Positions 44,633 through 60,075 of a stretch of DNA of 64,000 nt are shown piece by piece. Below the pieces are notes generated by a model. It was not told the origin of the DNA, ran no database searches, and was given only the letters and a program-made list of their open reading frames with translations. Within the stretch, counting starts at the first letter, position 1. Each line of letters opens with the position of its first letter. The stretch is from Pseudoxanthomonas kalamensis DSM 18571 (GTDB lineage: Bacteria; Pseudomonadota; Gammaproteobacteria; Xanthomonadales; Xanthomonadaceae): the NCBI RefSeq assembly GCF_010211745.1, contig NZ_PDWQ01000004.1, positions 124,001 to 188,000 on the forward strand, read 5' to 3'. Made by a program: the position numbers and the translations under genes.

Positions 44633-45331
44633 GGCGACCGTGCCGACCGCGACCAGGTCCAGCAGTTCTGCCAGTTCCGGTTGTGGTTCGGCCAGCCGGC
44701 CCACGTCGCGCAAGGCCGCACGCAACGCAACCAGCACGTAGAACATCACCCCGACCCCGGCCAGCGACTTGCTAGGAAAGCCGTCGCCGGGCAGGTTCGG
44801 ATTGACGATAGCGTCGGCCGCCGGCAGCGTCTCGCCGGGAAGGTGGTGATCGGTCACCAGCACCTGCCAGCCCTTGTCCCGCGCCAGGCGAATGCCGGCA
44901 TGGCAGGCGATGCCGTGATCGACGGTGACCAGCAACTCCGGCTGCAACACCGCCAGTTCCTCGACCAGCCCGGGCGACAGGCCGTAACCGTGCGCGATCC
45001 GGTTCGGTACCGCCGGGCTGACCCGCGTTGCCCCCAGCATGCGCAAGCCGCGCACGGCCAGTGCGCAGGCGGTGGCGCCATCGCAGTCGAAATCGCCGAC
45101 CACGACGATGTGGCGGTCGGTTTCGATCGCCTTCATCAGCAGATCCACGGCCTGCGGTATGCCCATCAGGGCCTGCGGCGGCGGCAGGCTCGCCAACCCC
45201 GGCTGCGCCTGCGCCGGATCCCTCACCCCGCGTGCTGCATAGATCCGCTGCAGCAAAGGCGGCAGCGTCGCCGGCCATCCGCCGCCGACTTCGGCCGCGG
45301 CACGACGACGAATCTTCGGCGCGGGCGTCAT
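44570..45331 (-). pseudogene. recJ: Host recJ, 3' end cut off by the island
   Basis: The ATG at 45331 overlaps the rpfE stop (ATGA). About 235 residues are genuine RecJ: VVVGDFDCDGATACAL, LLVTVDHGIACHAG, VLVTDHHLPGE, NPNLPGDGFPSK and ELLDLVAVGTVADL. After this the frame runs 18 codons into island DNA and stops at 44570. DHHA1 and OB domains, more than half of a normal protein, are missing. The metal-binding motifs I-III survive, but an isolated DHH part is unlikely to act as exonuclease. Confidence 0.9.
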
Positions 45332-46248
45332 GCGTCCAGCGCCCGCATTCCACGTCGCCAGAACCGCCAGCGCTGTCCACGGCGAAGGCGAAACTGCGCA
45401 CCATCGGCAAAGTCCAGTTGCATCACGTTGAGCCGTCCGCGCTTCAGTTCCTCCAGCAGCGGCAGCACGACTTGATCGACCAGTGCCTGCAGCGAACGCA
45501 GGTGGCGTAGGTCGATCAGCACATTGCCCTCGCCGTCCTCGCGCTCGTCCAGGCCGGCGGCACGACCCAACGCACGCAGCAACGGATCGGCCGACTGTAC
45601 CCGCGTCGCGGACGCTGCGACCGAATCGGGCAGCAGGCCCGCGCCCCAGAACCACAGCGAATTGACCGCCGCCTGACCGCGAGCGGCGCGCTGCCGGTTC
45701 CACGGATGGTTGTGCAGGATCACCTGCGTCTCGCTGAGCAGTGCCCGCCAGCGACGGCCGGCATCGCCTGGCGGCAGATGTGCGTATAGGTCATCACCCA
45801 ATGCCTCTTCGGGCGCCGCGAAGGTTGGCAGGCGGGCGCCTTCCGGCAAGCGCAGGTACCAGCGCGACGGCGACGGCGCATCCAGCGCGAAACCGGCGTC
45901 GCCGAACAGCGGGCGCAACGCAGGCAGCAGTTCCGCCAAGTCTTCGGCCTGCAATTGCAGCGCCTCGCCATGCGCCAGCATGCGTGCGCCGTCGATATCG
46001 GGCGCGATGTGGACCGGATCGGCACGCAGCCAGCAGGCGCCGGCGGCATCGCCAGCGTCCAGTTGCCGGGTCAGCGCCGCCACTGGCCAGTGATCGGGCA
46101 GCAGGCGGAAATGCCGCCGCAGCTGCGCGGTTTCGCCGCTTTCGCCCTGCTCGCGATCGGCCCGCGCCAGCGCCCGCCCGAATGCGTCCGGCAAGGTCTG
46201 CCGGCCGAGACGCGGGCGTTCTGCCAGCAGCAGCGTGGCCGAAGGCAT
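45328..46248 (-). CDS. rpfE: RpfE-type regulatory/phosphoglycerate-mutase-like protein
   Basis: 306 aa from the ATG at 46248. In Xanthomonas the gene between greA and recJ in the rpf region is rpfE, a protein of uncertain function annotated as a regulator or phosphoglycerate-mutase-like. Features include LLPDHWPVAALTRQLD, SRWYLRLPEG, LHNHPWNRQRAARG and NSLWFWGAG. No membrane segment. The gene order greA-rpfE-recJ and these motifs support the name; the biochemical role is unproven. Confidence 0.75.
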   Translation of the reverse strand: MPSATLLLAERPRLGRQTLPDAFGRALARADREQGESGETAQLRRHFRLLPDHWPVAALTRQLDAGDAAGACWLRADPVHIAPDIDGARMLAHGEALQLQAEDLAELLPALRPLFGDAGFALDAPSPSRWYLRLPEGARLPTFAAPEEALGDDLYAHLPPGDAGRRWRALLSETQVILHNHPWNRQRAARGQAAVNSLWFWGAGLLPDSVAASATRVQSADPLLRALGRAAGLDEREDGEGNVLIDLRHLRSLQALVDQVVLPLLEELKRGRLNVMQLDFADGAQFRLRRGQRWRFWRRGMRALDA

Positions 46249-46255
46249 CGGCGCC

Positions 46256-46728
46256 TCAGCCGAGGTAGGCGACGCCGACGATCTCGTATTCGCGACGTCC
46301 GCCGGGAGCGTCCAGGGTGACGGCATCGCCTTCGTGCTTGCCGATCAGCGCCCGCGCCAACGGCGACGAGACCGCGATCAGCGCCTGCTTGATGTCCGCC
46401 TCCAGATCGCCGACGATCTGGTAGCGCTTCTCCTCGTCGGTCTCGACATCGGCCAGGGTCACGGTGGCGCCGAACACCACCCGCGAACCGGCATCCAGCT
46501 TGCTGACGTCGATGATCTCGGCATGCGATATCTCGCCCTCCAGCTGCTTGATCCGGCCCTCGATGAAGCCCTGCTGCTCGCGCGCGGCGTGGTACTCGGC
46601 GTTTTCCTTCAGGTCGCCGTGTGCGCGCGCTTCGGCGATCGCGTTGATCACCGCCGGCCGCTTGACCGACTTCAGTTCTTCCAGTTCGGCACGCAGGCGC
46701 TGCGCGCCCTGCATGGTCATCGGTGCTC

Positions 46729-46732
<4 letters not shown>
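46256..46732 (-). CDS. greA: Transcript cleavage factor GreA
   Basis: 158 aa, normal GreA size. An N-terminal coiled coil (about 8-75) holds the tip acidic residues in [16 protein letters not shown]; the C-terminal globular domain ends [11 protein letters not shown]. It rescues backtracked RNA polymerase by stimulating RNA cleavage. The start at 46732 overlaps the carB stop (ATGA), so it is read with carB. Confidence 0.95.
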
Positions 46733-49977
<3,245 letters not shown>

Positions 49978-49995
49978 GAAAAACTTCTTCTAGGA

Positions 49996-51894
49996 TTACT
50001 TGGTCGCAGCGGCTGCCGCTTTGGACCCGATGTACTTGTCGAAGAACGCCAGCATCTTCGTGTAAAGATTGATCTGGTTATCCAGGTCGCGGAATCCATG
50101 GGCTTCCTTGTCCTCCACGATGACACCATCAGGCTGTTTGCCCACTTTGGCCATCTGATCGATCAGGAAATACATGTTCTTGATCGGCACCCGGACATCC
50201 TTCTTGCCGTGCACCAGCAGGACCGGCGCCTTGAGCCGCTCGACCCCGTAAGCAGGAGACTGCGCCATCCGCTCGGATTTTTCCGGCGGATAGACATCCT
50301 TCAGGTAACTCTGCCCGAACTTGGAATCGGCGAAATCCGCGTCCCGCTGCGCATCCAGGTCGTAAACACCCACGTAGCCCACCGTGCACTTGTACAGGTC
50401 AGGCTCGCGCACCGCGCTCATCAGCGCTGCATAGCCGCCATATGAAGCGCCATAAATGCAGACCCGGTTCGGGTCGGCAATCCCCTGAGCAACCGCCCAC
50501 CTGACCGAGTCGGTCAGATCATCCTGCATCGTCGTTCCCCACTTGCGGTATCCCTTGCCCTCGAAGGCATTGCCGTAGCCACCGGAACCGCGATAGTTGA
50601 TCTGCAACACGGCGTATCCGCGGTTGGCGAACAGCTGCACTTCGGGATTGAAGCCCCACTCGTCCCTCGGGCCATGCGGACCGCCATGCGGATTGACGAT
50701 CAGCGGAAGGTTCTTGCCATCGCTGCCTTCGGGAATGGTAATGTAGCCGTGCAGTTGCAGACCATCGCGCGCCTTGAGCGTGATCGGCTTCATCGACGAC
50801 ATCTCTTCGGGCTTAATCCACTCCATGCTCGAGGTTAGGAAGCTGGCCTTTCCGGTCTGACGGTCGAACAGATAGGCCTCCGGCGGCATGGTGTCCGAAT
50901 AGACGCGCATGGCGAAGTAACGCCCATCGCGGGACGGACGGAGGAAGCGCAGCGCCTTGCCCGGGAACGCCTTCACCAGCCCTGCGTACACCTTTGTCTC
51001 CGGATGTTCCGGGGCAACCCAGTCCCAGTATGGGACACCATCCTCGTACCAGACCCCCAGCAGAGTCTTTTCGTCACTGCTCCACAGGTAGGCCGACGGG
51101 CTGACGATGCCGTTGCGGGATACTTGCGTTTCCTCGCGCGTGTCCGGATCCAGCAGGATTACCGACTCAGGCTGGCCTTCCTCGCCCTTGGCCATGTAGA
51201 CCTGCTTGTTCTGCGCATCGAAGCCCAGCGGGTAGAAGGTCGCCCCGTTCCTTTCGCTTTCGTGGACCTGAGTCCAGACATCGCCATCACGCCGGTAGGT
51301 CACGTTCCTGCCGTCGTTCATCGCACCGGATACGTATCGAACGCTTCCGGCATGGTCGACCAGGAAGCTACCCATTTCCACCGGCGCGCTGGCCACGGTC
51401 GTGATCCGGCCGTTGTTGACGTTCAACCTGGAAAGGAAGGAGGTCTCAATCGCCCTCTCCACCAGGATGTGATCTGGATCGTCCGGCAGCAGGTCCGCAA
51501 TGCGGTAGAAATTCCCGTTCGGGATGTCCAGGCGCCCGGTACCGTCGATGTTGGACGCGTACAGATCGCCGCGCATGGTCTCGAAATCGAAGCGACCGGT
51601 CTTGAAGGTCACATAGAACAGCAACCGGTCGTTGTTGGCCCAAATCACTCGGCGGAAATACCGGTTTTCGCCGTAGTCCCATTTGCCGACGATGCCCTGG
51701 TCGGAAACACGAAGCACCGCCAGCACGGTACGATCCTCGCGTGGAACCGTGACCGCCATGTGCTTTCCGTCCGGCGAAATGCTGATCGATGTGAACTCTG
51801 GGTCCTTGAAAAAATCACGAATGGGAACCTCCCGCGCCCAAGCCGCCATCGGCAGCAGCAACAGGAATAACACCAGGCGAATAGTCGATTTCAT
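49996..51894 (-). CDS. S9-family (prolyl oligopeptidase-like) secreted peptidase
   Basis: 632 aa from the ATG at 51894 (AAGGAG seven bases upstream). Signal peptide 1-20 (LLLLPMAAWA). An N-terminal beta-propeller (about 25-360) is followed by an alpha/beta-hydrolase domain with the nucleophile in YGASYGGYAAL, Asp in VHGKKDVRVPIKN and His in EDKEAHGFRD, a full Ser-Asp-His triad. A periplasmic or outer aminopeptidase/DPP-like activity is likely. It lies 84 bases after carA and 18 before carB, with no obvious link to carbamoyl phosphate. Confidence 0.92.
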   Translation of the reverse strand: MKSTIRLVLFLLLLPMAAWAREVPIRDFFKDPEFTSISISPDGKHMAVTVPREDRTVLAVLRVSDQGIVGKWDYGENRYFRRVIWANNDRLLFYVTFKTGRFDFETMRGDLYASNIDGTGRLDIPNGNFYRIADLLPDDPDHILVERAIETSFLSRLNVNNGRITTVASAPVEMGSFLVDHAGSVRYVSGAMNDGRNVTYRRDGDVWTQVHESERNGATFYPLGFDAQNKQVYMAKGEEGQPESVILLDPDTREETQVSRNGIVSPSAYLWSSDEKTLLGVWYEDGVPYWDWVAPEHPETKVYAGLVKAFPGKALRFLRPSRDGRYFAMRVYSDTMPPEAYLFDRQTGKASFLTSSMEWIKPEEMSSMKPITLKARDGLQLHGYITIPEGSDGKNLPLIVNPHGGPHGPRDEWGFNPEVQLFANRGYAVLQINYRGSGGYGNAFEGKGYRKWGTTMQDDLTDSVRWAVAQGIADPNRVCIYGASYGGYAALMSAVREPDLYKCTVGYVGVYDLDAQRDADFADSKFGQSYLKDVYPPEKSERMAQSPAYGVERLKAPVLLVHGKKDVRVPIKNMYFLIDQMAKVGKQPDGVIVEDKEAHGFRDLDNQINLYTKMLAFFDKYIGSKAAAAATK

Positions 51895-51978
51895 TTCCAT
51901 CTCCTTCGAAAACCCCACCAACAAACTATGCGCGGCATGCATACAGCGGCACGATAGCGCCAATCCAGCCCGTCCCAT

Positions 51979-53103
51979 TCATTGGGAAACGGACATCATC
52001 GAGACAAACCGGTCAAACAACGGAGACACGTCATGCGGTCCCGGCGACGCTTCCGGGTGTCCCTGAAACGAGAACGCCGGCGCATCGGTCAGTTCGATGC
52101 CCTGGTTGCTGCCATCGAACAACGAGCGATGAGTAACCCGTACATTGGACGGCAGAGTCGACTCGTCAATCGCGAAGCCATGGTTCTGCGAGGTGATCAT
52201 CACCCGACCGCCATCCAGGTCCTGCACCGGATGGTTGGCGCCGTGGTGGCCGAACTTCATCTTCAGCGTACGCGCACCGGCCGCCAGGCCCAGCAACTGG
52301 TGGCCCAGGCAGATGCCGAACGTGGGAACCTTGTTCGCGACGAGTTCGCGGATCGCGGCGATCGCGTAGTCGCAGGGCTCCGGATCGCCCGGTCCGTTGG
52401 ACAGGAACACCCCGTCCGGTTGCAGCGCCAGTACCTCGGCCGCCGGCGTCTGCGCCGGTACCACCTGCACATCGCAACCGCGTTCGGCCAGCATGCGCAG
52501 GATGTTGCGCTTGACCCCGAAATCATAGGCCACCACCTTGAATCGCGGCGCTGCCGAAGCGAATTCGCCGCTGTCCAGGTCGAGCTGGCCCTGCGTCCAG
52601 CGGTAGGCCGAGTCAATGGTCACTTCCTTCGCCAGGTCCATGCCCTTCAGGCCGGGGAACTTGCGCGCGGCCTCCAGCGCCCGGTCCACGTCGATCTCGC
52701 CCGCCATCAGCGCACCACTCTGCGCACCGCGGTCGCGCAGCAATCGGGTCAGTTTGCGGGTATCGATGCCGGCGATGGCGACGATGCCGCGCTGGCGCAA
52801 CCATTCCGGTAACGCCACCTGGCTGCGCCAGTTGCTTGGCCGGCGCGGCACGTCGCGCACGATCAAACCGGCGGCCCAGGCCCTGGCAGCCTCGTCGTCC
52901 TGTTCGGTACAACCGGTGTTGCCGATGTGGGGATAGGTCAGGGTGACGATCTGCCGCGCATACGACGGGTCGGTGAGGATCTCCTGGTAGCCGGTCATGG
53001 CGGTGTTGAACACCACCTCGCCGACCGACAGGCCGGCGGCTCCCACGGAAACGCCCTCGAATACGGTGCCGTCTTCGAGGACGAGGATTGCGGTTTCGGT
53101 CAC
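51979..53103 (-). CDS. carA: Carbamoyl-phosphate synthase small subunit
   Basis: 374 aa from the GTG at 53103. N-terminal domain ([12 protein letters not shown]...[17 protein letters not shown]) and class I glutamine amidotransferase with catalytic Cys in [13 protein letters not shown] and the His/Glu in [11 protein letters not shown]. Supplies ammonia from glutamine to CarB. The GTG is preferred because family proteins start right before the ILVLEDG strand. Confidence 0.96.
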   Translation of the reverse strand: MTETAILVLEDGTVFEGVSVGAAGLSVGEVVFNTAMTGYQEILTDPSYARQIVTLTYPHIGNTGCTEQDDEAARAWAAGLIVRDVPRRPSNWRSQVALPEWLRQRGIVAIAGIDTRKLTRLLRDRGAQSGALMAGEIDVDRALEAARKFPGLKGMDLAKEVTIDSAYRWTQGQLDLDSGEFASAAPRFKVVAYDFGVKRNILRMLAERGCDVQVVPAQTPAAEVLALQPDGVFLSNGPGDPEPCDYAIAAIRELVANKVPTFGICLGHQLLGLAAGARTLKMKFGHHGANHPVQDLDGGRVMITSQNHGFAIDESTLPSNVRVTHRSLFDGSNQGIELTDAPAFSFQGHPEASPGPHDVSPLFDRFVSMMSVSQ

Positions 53104-53221
53104 GGTGTCGCCTACGTCGGGTTGCAAGAAACCGCCGAAGCGGCGTCGAACCGGTCCGGAGGCAGGGGAATCAGGCGAGCCGGAATTCTACCCAAGCCGG
53201 ACCCTGGGCGCCAGCGCAAAT

Positions 53222-53953
53222 TCAGCCCAGCAGGTCGGCCACGCGGTAGCTGCCAGGGGCTTTGCCGCACAGGCGGGTGGCCACGTGCAGGGCGCCGCGG
53301 GCGAAGATGTCGCGGTTGCTCGCGCGATGGGCCAGCTCGATCCGCTCGCCGATGCCGGTGAACTGGACCAGGTGTTCGCCGACGATATCGCCGGCGCGCA
53401 GCGAGGCGTAATGGGGCGAGGCACCGCCGCGCCCGGCCGATTCCCCCAGCGCCAGCGCGGTGCCCGAGGGAGCGTCCAGCTTGCGGGTGTGGTGGGCCTC
53501 GACGATGTCGCAGTCCCAGCCCGGCAGCATCGCCGCGGCGCGTTCGACCAGGTCGTTCAGTACCGCCACGCCGAGGCTGAAGTTGGCCGCCCACAGCAGC
53601 GGCGAACGGACGGCCGCTTCGTCCAGCGCGCCGCGCTGGGCATCGGACAGCCCGGTCGTACCCGAGACCAGCGCCGCGCCGCGTTGCGCGCACAGGGCCA
53701 GGATGGCGTCGAAGCCCTGCGGCAGGCTGAAATCGATGGCTACGTCGAACGGCGGCAGGCTGGCCAGTTCGGTCGAGGCGAAATACGGCACGCCATCGAC
53801 CACCCGCGGCGACGGTGTGCGGCGGACCACGGCCGCGACCACCTGCATCGACGGGAACTCCGGCGCCAGCCGCAGCAGGGCCTGACCCATGCGGCCGGAG
53901 GCGCCGTGGATGACCAGGCGCAGTGGCGATTCATTCCCGGGTGACGCGTTCAT
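53222..53953 (-). CDS. dapB: 4-hydroxy-tetrahydrodipicolinate reductase
   Basis: 243 aa, lysine/diaminopimelate pathway. NAD(P)-binding GASGRMGQALL at the N-terminus, SGTTGLSDAQ, and the catalytic segment EAHHTRKLDAPSGTAL. An upstream ATG at 53962 is also in frame, but neither start has a strong ribosome site. It lies 118 bases ahead of carA in the same direction, the usual order in this family. Confidence 0.95.
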   Translation of the reverse strand: MNASPGNESPLRLVIHGASGRMGQALLRLAPEFPSMQVVAAVVRRTPSPRVVDGVPYFASTELASLPPFDVAIDFSLPQGFDAILALCAQRGAALVSGTTGLSDAQRGALDEAAVRSPLLWAANFSLGVAVLNDLVERAAAMLPGWDCDIVEAHHTRKLDAPSGTALALGESAGRGGASPHYASLRAGDIVGEHLVQFTGIGERIELAHRASNRDIFARGALHVATRLCGKAPGSYRVADLLG

Positions 53954-53987
53954 GGGCGACATGGTAACCGCAGCCGGCCCGTGCGCT

Positions 53988-55100
53988 TCATTGCGGCAGG
54001 ATATGGCCGATGCCGCTGGCGTCGACCTCGGCGGCGGCGGTCCGCAAGGCCGGTGGATCGGTATCGGTATTGAACCCGAGCCGGAAATGCAGTTCGCCGG
54101 CAGGCGTGCGCGAGGAGTGCAGCGAGGCGATGCTGACGCCATGGCGTTCGAACACGTGCAGCAGTTCGCGCAGCGAACCGGGACGATCCTGCGGCAGATG
54201 GATGCTCAGGGTGTGCGAGTCGTTGAGGTCGGCCAGCAGGTAGCCGATACGCTCGTAGCCGTAGTTGCCGGCAGCCAGCGCGGCCTCGCCCAGCGCCTGC
54301 CGGTTGCGGTCGAAGAATTCCTCGCGGAAGGACGTGCGTGCCGCCGCATCGCCCTGCCCGACCTGGCCTTGCAGGGTCGACAACTGCCGCACCAGCGCCT
54401 CCAGCACGGGGCCGGCGTGCGGATTGTTGAACTGGATGTCCTCGTAGATCGACGGATTCAGCGACAGGATCCGGCTCAGTGCGGCCACGTCCATTTCGAA
54501 CGAGGCCGACCGATACGGCATCAGCGCGGCCAGGTCGCCCAGTACTGGCGCGTATTCGCGCAGCACGCCCGCCTGGGCCAGATGAGTGGCGTGGACCATG
54601 GCCTGGACCAGGGCCATGACCTGGTCGTGGTGGTCGGGAGCGGCATGGACGCAATCGGCCTCCAGCGCATCCAGCAGGCGCTGCAGCCAGCCGCGCCAGT
54701 GCTGCAGCCGCGCCTCGCAGACCACCATCACCCGCCCCTTCAGAGTCGGCGACTTCGGCGGCGCGGTCATCGGATGCAGACCGACCACCTCGGCTTGCGA
54801 GGCCAGCATCGCCTGCACCGGCGCGGCCTTGATCGAGGTCACGTCCAGCCACAACTGCCCGCTTTCGCGTCCACCGGCAAGCGCTGCGTATTGCCCGATC
54901 AGCTCCGGCGTCAGCCGGATCGGCGCGGAAAACACCAGCACGTCGCAGCGCGCCAGCAGCGCTTCGGGGTCGAGCCCGTCACGGGCCGCCGGGTCGCTGC
55001 CCAGCACCCGAAGTCCCATGCGCTGCCCGAAGAAACGCCGCAGCCAGCGCCCGTATGCGCCTTCGCTGCCGACGATGCCGATCACCGGGGAATCTTTCAT
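53988..55100 (-). CDS. tyrA: Prephenate dehydrogenase with ACT domain
   Basis: 370 aa. A Rossmann start (IGIVGSEGAYGRWLRRFF), the HPMTAPP segment, a helical dimerisation domain (HDQVMALVQAMVHATHLAQAG), and a C-terminal ACT domain (about 295-365, RPGSLRELLHVFERHGVSIASLHSS) for feedback by an aromatic amino acid. It oxidises prephenate to 4-hydroxyphenylpyruvate for tyrosine. Some relatives are called TyrA/arogenate dehydrogenase; the substrate choice is not settled by sequence. Confidence 0.88.
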   Translation of the reverse strand: MKDSPVIGIVGSEGAYGRWLRRFFGQRMGLRVLGSDPAARDGLDPEALLARCDVLVFSAPIRLTPELIGQYAALAGGRESGQLWLDVTSIKAAPVQAMLASQAEVVGLHPMTAPPKSPTLKGRVMVVCEARLQHWRGWLQRLLDALEADCVHAAPDHHDQVMALVQAMVHATHLAQAGVLREYAPVLGDLAALMPYRSASFEMDVAALSRILSLNPSIYEDIQFNNPHAGPVLEALVRQLSTLQGQVGQGDAAARTSFREEFFDRNRQALGEAALAAGNYGYERIGYLLADLNDSHTLSIHLPQDRPGSLRELLHVFERHGVSIASLHSSRTPAGELHFRLGFNTDTDPPALRTAAAEVDASGIGHILPQ

Positions 55101-55161
55101 GCCTGTCCGGACGCGAAGGAAGCGATCATTGTAGGACCCGCCGGACACCCGGCCGCTGCGC

Positions 55162-56277
55162 TCAGGAGGTCATCCGGTCCCAGAAGCCCTTGACCCCATC
55201 CAGAAAGGTCGCCGAGCGCGGCGAATGCTTGCGCCCCTGCTCGCCGACGAAGGTGGCCTCGAACTGCTGCAGCAGCTCGCGCTGCTCGGCGGTCAGGTTG
55301 ACCGGGGTTTCCAGCACTACCTTGCAGTACAGGTCGCCCGGCACGCGGCTGCGCACCGACTTGACGCCCTTGTCGCGCAAGCGGAACACCTTGCCGGTCT
55401 GGGTTTCGGCCGGGATGCGGATTTCCGCCTCGCCACCCAGGGTCGGCACCCGCACGGTGTCGCCGAGCGCGGCCTGCGAGATGCGGATCGGCACTTCGCA
55501 ATGCAGGTCGTCGCCGTCGCGGTGAAATATCTCGTGCTCGCGCACCCGCACTTCCACGTACAGGTCGCCCGGCGGCGTGCCCGGCGGCCCGGCCTCGCCC
55601 TCGCCGGTCAGACGGATGCGGTCGCCATTGTCCACGCCGGCGGGAATCTTCACCGACAGGATCTTCTGTTCTTCCACCCGGCCCGCACCGTGGCAGGCCT
55701 TGCACGGGTTGCTGACCACCTGGCCTCGACCGTCGCAGTTCGGGCAGGTCTGCTGCATGGTGAAGAAGCCGCGCTGCATCCGCACCTGGCCGCGACCACC
55801 GCAGGTGCCGCAGGTGTCGACCTTGCCGTCTTCCGAGCCGCTGCCATGGCAGTGCCCGCATTCGGCCAGGGTCGGTATCTCGATCTGGCGTTCGATCCCG
55901 GCGACCGCTTCCTCCAGATCCAGCTCCATCACGTAGCCGACGTCGGCGCCGCGACGGGCGGCACGGGCGCCGCCGCCGAAAATGTTGCCGAAGATGTCGC
56001 CGAAGATGTCGCCCATGTCGGCCGGACCGGGTCCACCGCCGCCCATGCCATGCTCGAACGCGCTGTGCCCGTACTGGTCGTACATGCGGCGCTTACCGCC
56101 GTCGGACAGGACCTCGTAGGCCTCCTTGCATTCCTTGAACGCGACTTCCGCAGTGTGGTCGCCCGGATTGCGGTCCGGGTGGTACTTCATCGCACAGCGA
56201 CGGTACGCCTTCTTCAGGTCGTCCTCGCTGGCGTCGCGGGACACGCCCAGGACTTCGTAGTAGTCGCGCTTTGACAT
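55162..56277 (-). CDS. dnaJ: Chaperone DnaJ
   Basis: 371 aa, complete type I Hsp40. J domain (1-70) with HPD in [10 protein letters not shown], a Gly/Phe-rich linker ([18 protein letters not shown]), four CxxCxGxG zinc repeats ([32 protein letters not shown]; the first has His) and substrate-binding C-terminal domains. Stimulates DnaK ATPase. It follows dnaK by 88 bases. Confidence 0.96.
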   Translation of the reverse strand: MSKRDYYEVLGVSRDASEDDLKKAYRRCAMKYHPDRNPGDHTAEVAFKECKEAYEVLSDGGKRRMYDQYGHSAFEHGMGGGGPGPADMGDIFGDIFGNIFGGGARAARRGADVGYVMELDLEEAVAGIERQIEIPTLAECGHCHGSGSEDGKVDTCGTCGGRGQVRMQRGFFTMQQTCPNCDGRGQVVSNPCKACHGAGRVEEQKILSVKIPAGVDNGDRIRLTGEGEAGPPGTPPGDLYVEVRVREHEIFHRDGDDLHCEVPIRISQAALGDTVRVPTLGGEAEIRIPAETQTGKVFRLRDKGVKSVRSRVPGDLYCKVVLETPVNLTAEQRELLQQFEATFVGEQGRKHSPRSATFLDGVKGFWDRMTS

Positions 56278-56365
56278 CTTCCGGGAAATTCCAGGGGTGC
56301 GGAGGCCGCCGTTCACGGACCGCGGCCCGGATGCAACCGGACCGCGGCATTCATTCCGTCATGGA

Positions 56366-58300
<1,935 letters not shown>

Positions 58301-58403
58301 TGGATTTGCTCCGTAAATTTCAGTCTTTGGCCGGCAACGTGCCGGGGATGTCTGCTATGTGGGGGCCGGCGTGGAACATTCAAGCCGGCTATCGAAATGC
58401 CGT

Positions 58404-58931
58404 TCAGTCCTGCCGCGCCACCACCACCAGCGCGGGGCGCAGCAGGCGGTCGTTGAGCACGAAACCCTTCTGGAACACCTGCAGGACCTGGCCCGGGGTC
58501 GCGCCTTCCGGCGCCTCTGCCTGGCTGACGGCCTGGTGGAATTCGGGGTTGAAGGTCTCGCCCAGCGGGTCGAGCATGCGCAGGCCATTGTCGCCGGCGA
58601 CCTTCAGCAACTGCTTCAGGGTCAGCTCCATGCCGTCGCGCAGCGGGCCGGCGGTGTCGCCGGCGGCGGACAGCCCGGCGTCCAGGCTGTCGAACACCGG
58701 CAGCATCTCGCCCAGCAGCTTCTCGTTGGCGAACTTGCGCAGGTGGTCGATGTCGCGGCTGACGCGCTTGCGCTGGTTCTCCAGGTCGGCGCGTTCGCGC
58801 AGGACATCGGCGCGGGTCTGTTCCAGCTCGGCGCGCAGTTGCTCGACCTCGGCCTGCAGCTGCTCCTCGGCGCTCAGCGCCGGGTCGGCGTCCTGCGCCG
58901 TTTCGGTATCGGGGGTGTTCTGGTTGCTCAT
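58404..58931 (-). CDS. grpE: GrpE nucleotide exchange factor
   Basis: 175 aa from the ATG at 58931. An acidic N-terminus ([20 protein letters not shown]), a long helical dimer region ([21 protein letters not shown]), and a C-terminal beta domain ending [13 protein letters not shown]. Releases ADP from DnaK. Second gene of the hrcA-grpE-dnaK-dnaJ cluster. Confidence 0.95.
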   Translation of the reverse strand: MSNQNTPDTETAQDADPALSAEEQLQAEVEQLRAELEQTRADVLRERADLENQRKRVSRDIDHLRKFANEKLLGEMLPVFDSLDAGLSAAGDTAGPLRDGMELTLKQLLKVAGDNGLRMLDPLGETFNPEFHQAVSQAEAPEGATPGQVLQVFQKGFVLNDRLLRPALVVVARQD

Positions 58932-59025
58932 TGCGGGTTCCGTGGCGGTCACCATGCCGCCGACGGACAGCCTATGGGGTCGCCGGCGCCGCGATTCAAG
59001 CCCGGCAGCGGCAAAATGGCGGCAC

Positions 59026-60075
59026 TCAGGACGGCGACGGTTCCATCGCCGCGCCGAGTACATCGGCGGCGGCCTGTACCACCGGTATGACCCGCTCGTA
59101 GGCCATCCGGGTCGGCCCGATCACCCCCAGCACGCCGAGCACCCGTCCACCCGCCGTGTACGGCGCGGTGACTACCGAAACACCGTCGTGGCGCCCCAGC
59201 CCGGCCTCCTCGCCGATGAAGATGCGCACGCCGGGCGCGTGGATGGTGCGCTCCAGCAGTTGCAGGATCTCGCGCTTGCGGGCGAAAGCCTCGAACAGCT
59301 CTCGCAGCCGGTCCAGATCGGACAGGTCCTGCACCGACATCAACCGGGTCTGCCCGGCCAGCACCACGTCGTCGCCGGACGGCGCCAGCGCGTGCTCGGC
59401 CAGCTCCACCGTCTGCTGCAGCAGGCCTTCCATCTGGTCGCGCGCCTGCCGCATCTCCTGCACCAGAATGGCGCGAATGTCGTGCAGCGGGCGGCCGGCG
59501 AAATGCTGGTTCAGGTAGTTGGCCACCCGTTCCAGTTCGGCCGGATCGTAGCTGCGGCGCGGCTCGATGACCCGGTTCTGCACCTCGTTGTCGGCGAACA
59601 CCAGGATCGCCAGCACCCGGCGGCCGTCGAGCGGCACGAAATCGATATGGCGGAAGGCGAACTGCTCGCGCTTGGGCACGCTGACCACGCCGACGAAGTG
59701 GGTCATCGCCGACAGCAGTTCCGAAGCGTTGCCGAGCAGGGCCTGGGTGCCGCCGCCGCTGGGCAGTTCGCTGCGCAGGCGGGTCAGTTCGCCCTCGCCC
59801 AGCGGCTGCATCTGCACCAGGCTGTCGACGAACACCCGGTAGCCCTGCGCGGTCGGCACCCGCCCGGCCGAGGTGTGCGGCGAGGCCAGCAGGCCGACAT
59901 CCTCCAGATCGGCCAGGATGTTGCGGATGGTCGCCGCGCTGACGTCCAGCCCGGCGTGCCGGGCCAGCGTCTGCGAGCCGACCGGCTCACCGTCGCGGAT
60001 GTAGCGCGCGATCAGCGTGCGCAGCAGCTGTCGCGAGCGCGGGTCCAGCGCGGTGTCGGCGGGTTGCGTGGCCAT
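59026..60075 (-). CDS. hrcA: Heat-inducible repressor HrcA
   Basis: 349 aa from the ATG at 60075; an in-frame ATG eight codons earlier is possible. Winged-helix N-terminus ([20 protein letters not shown] and [21 protein letters not shown]), then a GAF-like dimer domain ([36 protein letters not shown]). Represses groE-type operons by binding CIRCE; no CIRCE repeat was seen here. Divergent from recN. Confidence 0.95.
   Translation of the reverse strand: MATQPADTALDPRSRQLLRTLIARYIRDGEPVGSQTLARHAGLDVSAATIRNILADLEDVGLLASPHTSAGRVPTAQGYRVFVDSLVQMQPLGEGELTRLRSELPSGGGTQALLGNASELLSAMTHFVGVVSVPKREQFAFRHIDFVPLDGRRVLAILVFADNEVQNRVIEPRRSYDPAELERVANYLNQHFAGRPLHDIRAILVQEMRQARDQMEGLLQQTVELAEHALAPSGDDVVLAGQTRLMSVQDLSDLDRLRELFEAFARKREILQLLERTIHAPGVRIFIGEEAGLGRHDGVSVVTAPYTAGGRVLGVLGVIGPTRMAYERVIPVVQAAADVLGAAMEPSPS

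Noticed and set aside
44433-44660. A tRNA gene as integration site of the island
   Set aside because: No cloverleaf-like sequence or CCA end is present; the boundary is inside recJ coding sequence.
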